64,000 nucleotides of DNA, from positions 62,001-126,000 of the forward strand of contig NZ_BBQI01000098.1 of assembly GCF_001652915.1 (NCBI RefSeq), in the 5' to 3' direction. The notes under the pieces were generated by a model. It had not been told where the DNA came from. It searched no databases and was given only the letters and a program-made list of their open reading frames with translations. Shown here piece after piece: positions 59,777 through 64,000 of the stretch (the first letter of the stretch is position 1; each line of letters opens with the position of its first letter). The translations under genes and the position numbers were made by a program. Origin of the DNA: Cupriavidus sp. D384. GTDB lineage: Bacteria > Pseudomonadota > Gammaproteobacteria > Burkholderiales > Burkholderiaceae.

Positions 59777-61132
59777 ATGGAAAAAGCCGAACACGCAAAA
59801 AAGCCGCTTTATAGGTCTCTGTACTTCCAGGTCATCACCGCCATTATTCTCGGCGTCCTGCTGGGCCATTTCTATCCGCAGACCGGCGAGGCGATGAAAC
59901 CGCTGGGCGATGGCTTTATCAAGCTGATCAAGATGATCATTGCCCCGATTATCTTCTGCACTGTCGTGGTGGGCATTGCCGGCATGGAGGATATGAAAAA
60001 GGTCGGCAAGACTGGCGGGCTGGCGCTGCTGTATTTCGAGATTGTCAGCAGCATTGCACTGCTGGTCGGCTTGCTGATTATCAATATCGTCAAGCCGGGG
60101 GCAGGCATGAACGTCGATCCGTCCACGCTCGACACAAAGGGAATCGCCGCCTATACCGGCCCGGGAAAGATGCAGGGAACGGTCGAATTCCTGATGAACG
60201 TGATTCCGAACACCGTCGTCGACGCGTTCGCCAAAGGCGAAATCCTGCAGGTCCTGCTATTTGCCGTCATGTTCGGCTTTGCGCTGCACAGGTTCGGCGG
60301 GCGCGGCACGCTGGTTTTCGACTTTATCGAGAAATTCTCGCACGTACTGTTCACGATCGTCGGCTACATCATGAAGGTCGCGCCGATTGGCGCCTTCGGT
60401 GCCATGGCATTCACCATCGGCAAATACGGCGTCAGCTCCCTGCTCCAGCTTGGCCAGTTAATGGCCACCTTCTACGCCACCTGCCTGCTTTTCATCTTTG
60501 TCGTGCTCGGTTCCATCGCACGGTTCCATGGGTTTTCGATCTGGAAGTTCATCAAGTACATCAAGGAGGAACTCCTGATCGTGCTGGGCACATCGTCGTC
60601 GGAATCGGTACTGCCGCGCATGATGGCGAAGCTTGAGAATCTCGGTGCCCGCAAATCGGTGGTCGGCCTGGTCATCCCGACCGGATATTCGTTCAATCTG
60701 GACGGCACCTCGATTTACCTGACCATGGCCGCGGTGTTCATTGCCCAGGCCACCAATACCGACATGACCCTGACCCAGCAACTCACCTTGCTCGCGGTGC
60801 TGCTGCTGACCTCGAAGGGCGCAGCCGGCGTTACCGGCAGCGGCTTTATCGTGCTGGCAGCCACGCTTTCGGCGGTGGGGCATGTGCCGGTGGCGGGTCT
60901 GGCCCTGATTCTGGGCATCGACCGGTTCATGTCCGAGGCCCGTGCCTTGACCAACCTGATCGGCAACGGCGTTGCCACGGTCGTCGTGGCGAAGTGGACC
61001 GGCGATCTGGACATGGAACGGATGCACAGCAGGCTGAACGGCGAGACCGACATCGAGGCGGACGAGCCGGAAGTGGTACTCGATCAGGTTGCGTCGCATA
61101 TGCCGGTCGCCGGCACCAGCGAGAAGCAATAG
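59777..61132 (+). CDS. dctA: C4-dicarboxylate/H+ or Na+ symporter DctA
   Basis: A 451-residue DAACS-family carrier with the signatures VIPTGYSFNLDGTSIYLTMA (20 residues) and LLLTSKGAAGVTGSGF and the helical-hairpin SSSESVLPRMM. It imports succinate, fumarate and malate. GGAG six bases before ATG 59777 fixes the start (the GTG four codons upstream is less likely). It may feed fumarate to the reductase-like module 2 kb away. Confidence 0.94.
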   Translation: MEKAEHAKKPLYRSLYFQVITAIILGVLLGHFYPQTGEAMKPLGDGFIKLIKMIIAPIIFCTVVVGIAGMEDMKKVGKTGGLALLYFEIVSSIALLVGLLIINIVKPGAGMNVDPSTLDTKGIAAYTGPGKMQGTVEFLMNVIPNTVVDAFAKGEILQVLLFAVMFGFALHRFGGRGTLVFDFIEKFSHVLFTIVGYIMKVAPIGAFGAMAFTIGKYGVSSLLQLGQLMATFYATCLLFIFVVLGSIARFHGFSIWKFIKYIKEELLIVLGTSSSESVLPRMMAKLENLGARKSVVGLVIPTGYSFNLDGTSIYLTMAAVFIAQATNTDMTLTQQLTLLAVLLLTSKGAAGVTGSGFIVLAATLSAVGHVPVAGLALILGIDRFMSEARALTNLIGNGVATVVVAKWTGDLDMERMHSRLNGETDIEADEPEVVLDQVASHMPVAGTSEKQ

Positions 61133-61198
61133 GCCGGACTTCGCGCTGCACGGCGGCAATCCGTCATGGGTGCCGCCAGCGTACTGTCATGTCCGGCC
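61132..61198. terminator. nested inverted repeats between dctA and the yeeE pair
   Basis: GGCCGGAC (61132-61139) pairs with GTCCGGCC (61191-61198), and inside it GGCGGCA (61152-61158) pairs with TGCCGCC (61171-61177). The two-tier hairpin lies in the gap between convergent genes and overlaps the dctA stop. It may act as a bidirectional, T-tract-free terminator or 3' stabiliser. Confidence 0.45.
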
Positions 61199-61221
61199 GC
61201 GCGGCGCCCCGCCGCTCCGGA

Positions 61222-61662
61222 TCATTCCTGAGGATTCGGCTTTCGCAACGCGCGGGTGCGCTCCACCACCTCGAAGACGGTCATGCCGACCAGCATGGCC
61301 GCGACGAATCCCGCTGCCTTGGGATAGCCTGCGCCCAGCGCCACCAGTGCCGGGCCCGGACAAAAGCCTGCCAGCCCCCATCCCACACCAAAACACGCAC
61401 TGCCCAGCACCAGCCGCGCCGTGACGCCGGTATTGGCCGGCCATTGAAGCGGCAATCCCAGAACCGACCGCCCGCGACGCCGGGCAATGAAAACCCCGGG
61501 CACCGTCAGCGCAATCGCCCCGATCATGACAAAGGCCAGCGAAGGGTCCCAGGCACCTGCCAGATCGAGAAAGCCGAGCACTTTGGATGGATTGGCCATC
61601 CCGGACACGATCAGCCCAACGCCGAACACCAGGCCGGCCAGCAACGCAAACACGAATGGCAT
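61222..61662 (-). CDS. YeeE/YedE-family half-transporter (DUF6691 type)
   Basis: A 146-residue membrane protein with about four TM helices and the conserved GFCPGPALVALGAG motif; FGVGLIVSGMANPSKVLGFLD near the N-terminus is typical of this half. The family transports thiosulfate or other sulfur species. The partner half is encoded two bases upstream, so the pair probably builds one channel. Confidence 0.87.
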   Translation of the reverse strand: MPFVFALLAGLVFGVGLIVSGMANPSKVLGFLDLAGAWDPSLAFVMIGAIALTVPGVFIARRRGRSVLGLPLQWPANTGVTARLVLGSACFGVGWGLAGFCPGPALVALGAGYPKAAGFVAAMLVGMTVFEVVERTRALRKPNPQE

Positions 61663-61664
61663 GC

Positions 61665-62099
61665 TCAGGCTCCCAGGATGTGCCGCTGCACGAAGACGGT
61701 CAGGAACCCGGCCGCCATGAAAGTCAGGGTCGCCACGATGGATCTGACCGCGCCGCGCGACATCCCGCAGACGCCGTGGCCGCTGGTGCAGCCACTGGCA
61801 TAGCGGGTGCCAAGCCCCACCAGAAAGCCGGCCACCAGGATTTCGGGCCAGCCTGCCTCGATCCTGGATATCGCGGGAAAGCCAAATGCCGCCATCACGA
61901 CCGGGGCGCCAATCAGGCCGGCGACAAAGGCGATTCGCCATGCCACATCGTTGCGTGGCAAGGCGAGCAGTCCACCCAATATCCCGCTGATGCCGGCAAT
62001 CCGGCCGTTGAAGAGCAACAGCACCGTTGCCGCAACACCGATAAGGATTCCGCCAGCCAGCGAAGCCCACGGCGTAAAGCTGGAGAAGTCGACCAGCAT
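61665..62099 (-). CDS. YeeE/YedE-family half-transporter
   Basis: A 144-residue membrane protein with about four TM helices (LAGGILIGVAATVLLLFNGRIAGISGILGG, core FNGRIAGISGILGG) and the Cys-containing sulfur-relay motif GTRYASGCTSGHGVCGMSR. GGAGGAATTACGATA precedes ATG 62099. It is the first gene of the pair. Conserved Cys residues in such proteins pass thiosulfate by transient S-S interactions. Confidence 0.88.
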   Translation of the reverse strand: MLVDFSSFTPWASLAGGILIGVAATVLLLFNGRIAGISGILGGLLALPRNDVAWRIAFVAGLIGAPVVMAAFGFPAISRIEAGWPEILVAGFLVGLGTRYASGCTSGHGVCGMSRGAVRSIVATLTFMAAGFLTVFVQRHILGA

Positions 62100-62163
62100 T
62101 ATCGTAATTCCTCCAAGAAAACCGTGATCATGCCACGCGCCATACCCGGTGCCGGAATCGTGC

Positions 62164-62688
62164 TCAAAAGTGGATCGTTGCCATGCGCAGATGATGAAGC
62201 AGCGCCACGCTGTGTTGCCCATAGAACCAGAGATCGTCGGACACGAAGAAGGCAATCAGCCATGAGGCCGCGACGACAAACAGGTCGCAGCGTCCGCTCT
62301 TCCACAAGTTCAGGGAATGACGCCCGGCAATCCACGGTACACCTAACGGATTGGGCCAGTCGGCCAACAGGTGCATCACGCCCCCGCAGGCGAAGCCGAA
62401 TGCCGGTGCCGCCAGCACGTTGGTGCCAAGGGCGTAATAGGCCCACACCAGCAGGCCGACCCACGCAACGCCCCAATGCGTCCAGGATCGATGGGTAATC
62501 CAGAGGCGTCGCGACCTGGACCACCATGCCACTTCCAGCCAGTCTGGCGCGGTGCTGCCGAACAACGCCGCCACGAATCCGAGCACGCCTTCCCAATACC
62601 AGCCGTTGCCCGCATGCCTGGCGATAACGGCAACGGCGATAACGGCCGCCGCCCATCCGGTGGCGTGATGTGCCTTGTTTGAAGCCAT
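62164..62688 (-). CDS. DUF457/YdjM-like membrane metal-dependent hydrolase
   Basis: A 174-residue membrane protein with His/Asp motifs typical of YdjM-like proteins: NKAHHATGW at the N-terminus, GSTAPDWLEV, THRSWTHWG and GGVMHLLADWPNPLG. The motifs form a putative metal site at the membrane face. Enzyme activity is unproven. It lies upstream of the YeeE pair on the same strand with a 64-bp gap, and may or may not be co-transcribed. Confidence 0.83.
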   Translation of the reverse strand: MASNKAHHATGWAAAVIAVAVIARHAGNGWYWEGVLGFVAALFGSTAPDWLEVAWWSRSRRLWITHRSWTHWGVAWVGLLVWAYYALGTNVLAAPAFGFACGGVMHLLADWPNPLGVPWIAGRHSLNLWKSGRCDLFVVAASWLIAFFVSDDLWFYGQHSVALLHHLRMATIHF

Positions 62689-62894
62689 GGTGACGCGATG
62701 CTGGTTCGGCTGCGGTAATCGAGGGGGCGCAATCTTGGCAGATGTGCACGCGAAATGCCAGCGATGCAGGCAAGGCCCGCATTGATTGTCTGGTCCAACG
62801 TGCAATGCGGGCACCGCAACCGTTGGCCCTTGGTCCAATGGAACACGCGAGATGATCGGACTACCGTGAGCGGACCTCACTCTGGAGCGAAAGC

Positions 62895-63161
62895 ATGAAG
62901 CCCATCGTCATTCTGGCCAGCGCCGTACTTGCCTTGTCTGCCCTGCCCGCCATGGGTCAATCGGCAAGCGGCGCAAAGGCCCAGCCACCCAGCGACGAGA
63001 TTGTCCATATGCGACAGGAAATCGCGGCGGCACGGAAGACATACGACACCAAGGTCGCCGAAGCAAAGAAGGTCTACAACGACGCGAAGGCCGCGGCGGC
63101 CAAGGAACGTGATGCGGCGATTGCCACCGCGCGCGCCAACGCGAATCAGAAAAAGTCGTAG
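62895..63161 (+). CDS. small periplasmic Ala/Lys-rich helical protein
   Basis: An 88-residue protein with a signal peptide (VILASAVLALSALPAMGQ) and a mature part that is one long amphipathic helix or coiled coil (YDTKVAEAKKVYNDAKAAAAK). Similar small Ala/Lys-rich exported proteins occur in Burkholderiaceae without known function. GGAG lies near ATG 62895 (GGAGCGAAAGC). It is divergent from the DUF457 gene. Confidence 0.72.
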   Translation: MKPIVILASAVLALSALPAMGQSASGAKAQPPSDEIVHMRQEIAAARKTYDTKVAEAKKVYNDAKAAAAKERDAAIATARANANQKKS

Positions 63162-63463
63162 CAGCCAGGCACCCACGGTGACGCGCCAGCCCTGCGGCGG
63201 CGCGCCCGACACCACCGCATGGCCGTCGCCATTGACGGCCATGCCGATCCACGGCGATCCGGGCCGCAGCCCGCCCCAGACCTGACCAGGCCTGACCGGC
63301 CTGCCGCCGGAATCACCCCCAGCCGCCCCGACCGCCAACCAGAGTGCCGCCAACCGGTACAATCCGCCAGCGGTCATCGCAGTACAACTCCCCGTCAACG
63401 AGATCCACCCCTGCCCCGCTGGCTACTACAGGGCCAGCATCGTGCCGGCGCGCCGGTATTTCC
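63162..63463. other. 302-bp stretch without a recognised gene
   Basis: A minus-strand frame crosses it (62877-63398) but is Gly/Arg/Val-rich, antisense to the small periplasmic protein and matches no family. Short CCTGACC/CCGGCCTG repeats near 63280-63305 are the only structure seen. Confidence 0.5.
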
Positions 63464-64000
63464 ATGAAAACAACCCGCATCGATGCCACCACGCTGTTCC
63501 TGCTGACGTTTCCGCCGCTGGCCTGGGCCGGGAATGCGATCGTGGGACGTCTGGCAGCCGGCAGCGTGCCGCCGATCACGCTGAATCTCGTACGCTGGCT
63601 CATTGCCGGACTGCTGCTGGTGCCCTACGCGTGGCCAGGCGTGGTTGCCCATCGGGCGGCATTGTGGCGGCACGCGGGCATGCTGGTTGCCATGGGCGTA
63701 TTGTCGATCGCCAGCTATAACGCGTTCCAGTACCTGGCGCTGACCACCTCCACGCCGATCAATGTCACCCTGATTGGCGCCTCGACGCCCCTGTTCCTGC
63801 TGGTCATCGGCGCCTGCTTCTTCCGCGAACGGCTGCGCACGTGGCACTTGGCCGGCGCCCTGCTGTGCCTGGTGGGCGTGTCATTCGTATTGATGCGTGG
63901 CGAACCGGCCCGGCTGGCCCAGCTTGAGTTTGTCGCGGGCGACCTGTTCATGCTGGCGGCAACCATTGCCTGGAGCATCTACACCTGGCTGCTTCGCAAG
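63464..64000 (+). CDS. EamA/DMT-family exporter, cut by the right edge
   Basis: ATG 63464 opens a frame of 179 codons that runs off the window. It encodes hydrophobic helices in the DMT order (TLFLLTFPPLAWAGNAIVG, ITLNLVRWLIAGLLLVPY, LSIASYNAFQYLALTTSTP, NVTLIGASTPLFLLVIG, LAGALLCLVGVSFVLM) and the family motif Y-x-A-L-x-x-T shape in QYLALTTS. The first EamA repeat is complete and the second has begun (DLFMLAATIAWSIYTWLLRK). It exports an amino acid or metabolite; the specificity is unknown. Confidence 0.88.
   Translation, partial: MKTTRIDATTLFLLTFPPLAWAGNAIVGRLAAGSVPPITLNLVRWLIAGLLLVPYAWPGVVAHRAALWRHAGMLVAMGVLSIASYNAFQYLALTTSTPINVTLIGASTPLFLLVIGACFFRERLRTWHLAGALLCLVGVSFVLMRGEPARLAQLEFVAGDLFMLAATIAWSIYTWLLRK

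Noticed and set aside
62877..63398. Minus-strand frame antisense to the small periplasmic protein
   Set aside because: Gly/Arg/Val-rich with no family; the plus-strand gene has a signal peptide and ribosome binding site, which explains the region better.

Overview
The window is GC-rich chromosomal DNA of a betaproteobacterium of the Burkholderiaceae, most like Cupriavidus or Ralstonia. The evidence is two Bug-type (TctC) tripartite-transporter receptors, many small operons with a divergent LysR, IclR, LacI or MocR regulator, a DUF3701-type tyrosine recombinase present twice, a MoxR/Bat cluster and GC-rich codon use. No rRNA, tRNA, insertion sequence, CRISPR array or phage structural gene was seen. 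About 57 protein genes are supported, one of them cut by the right edge and one weak candidate cut by the left edge.

Region by region. 1-2.6 kb: PepSY protein plus a PhoP/PhoQ-like two-component pair behind a symmetric pair of 11-bp-phased repeats. 2.7-4.3 kb: first DUF3701 recombinase. 4.4-9.4 kb: Bug receptor, acyl-CoA ligase, citryl-CoA-lyase-like enzyme and SDR in one operon, with a divergent IclR regulator; this looks like an organic-acid catabolic pathway of unknown substrate. 9.6-21 kb: one colinear run with DUF4381, two VWA proteins, BatD, a membrane-anchored formylglycine-generating-type enzyme, a HAD lipoprotein, a 23-residue ORF, a spermidine-synthase-like membrane protein, MoxR and DUF58. 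21-23.5 kb: Tat-dependent phospholipase C and a small lipoprotein. 23.7-27.2 kb: Bug receptor, galactarate/talarate-type dehydratase and a divergent LacI regulator. 27.2-29.4 kb: MocR regulator and PaiB-like protein. 29.5-35.8 kb: LysR, an argininosuccinate-lyase-like enzyme and an ABC importer with two different binding proteins. 35.8-38.6 kb: SDR, GlxA-type regulator and a VapBC module bounded by a direct repeat of the glxA 3' end. 38.6-44.5 kb: PAP2 phosphatase lipoprotein, DUF882 endopeptidase, LdtD-type transpeptidase, universal stress protein with an FNR/Anr box, DUF4239. 44.7-46.4 kb: second DUF3701 recombinase. 46.4-51.3 kb: ytcA-mdtNOP-type efflux operon. 51.4-54 kb: PilZ protein, LysR, DUF1330. 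54.4-61.1 kb: a soluble FrdB-FrdA-NuoF-like module followed by two dicarboxylate transporters. 61.2-64 kb: YeeE/YedE pair, DUF457 protein, small coiled-coil protein, start of an EamA exporter.

The best candidates for an undescribed system are (a) the three-gene 54.45-58.01 kb module. It keeps the fumarate-reductase catalytic residues, has lost the covalent-FAD histidine, has no membrane anchor and is fused by translational overlap to a NADH-dehydrogenase 51-kDa-like subunit beside C4-dicarboxylate carriers, so it looks like a cytoplasmic NADH-dependent enoate/fumarate reductase; and (b) the 9.6-21 kb MoxR/Bat run carrying a periplasm-facing formylglycine-type enzyme, a HAD lipoprotein and an aminopropyltransferase-like membrane protein.
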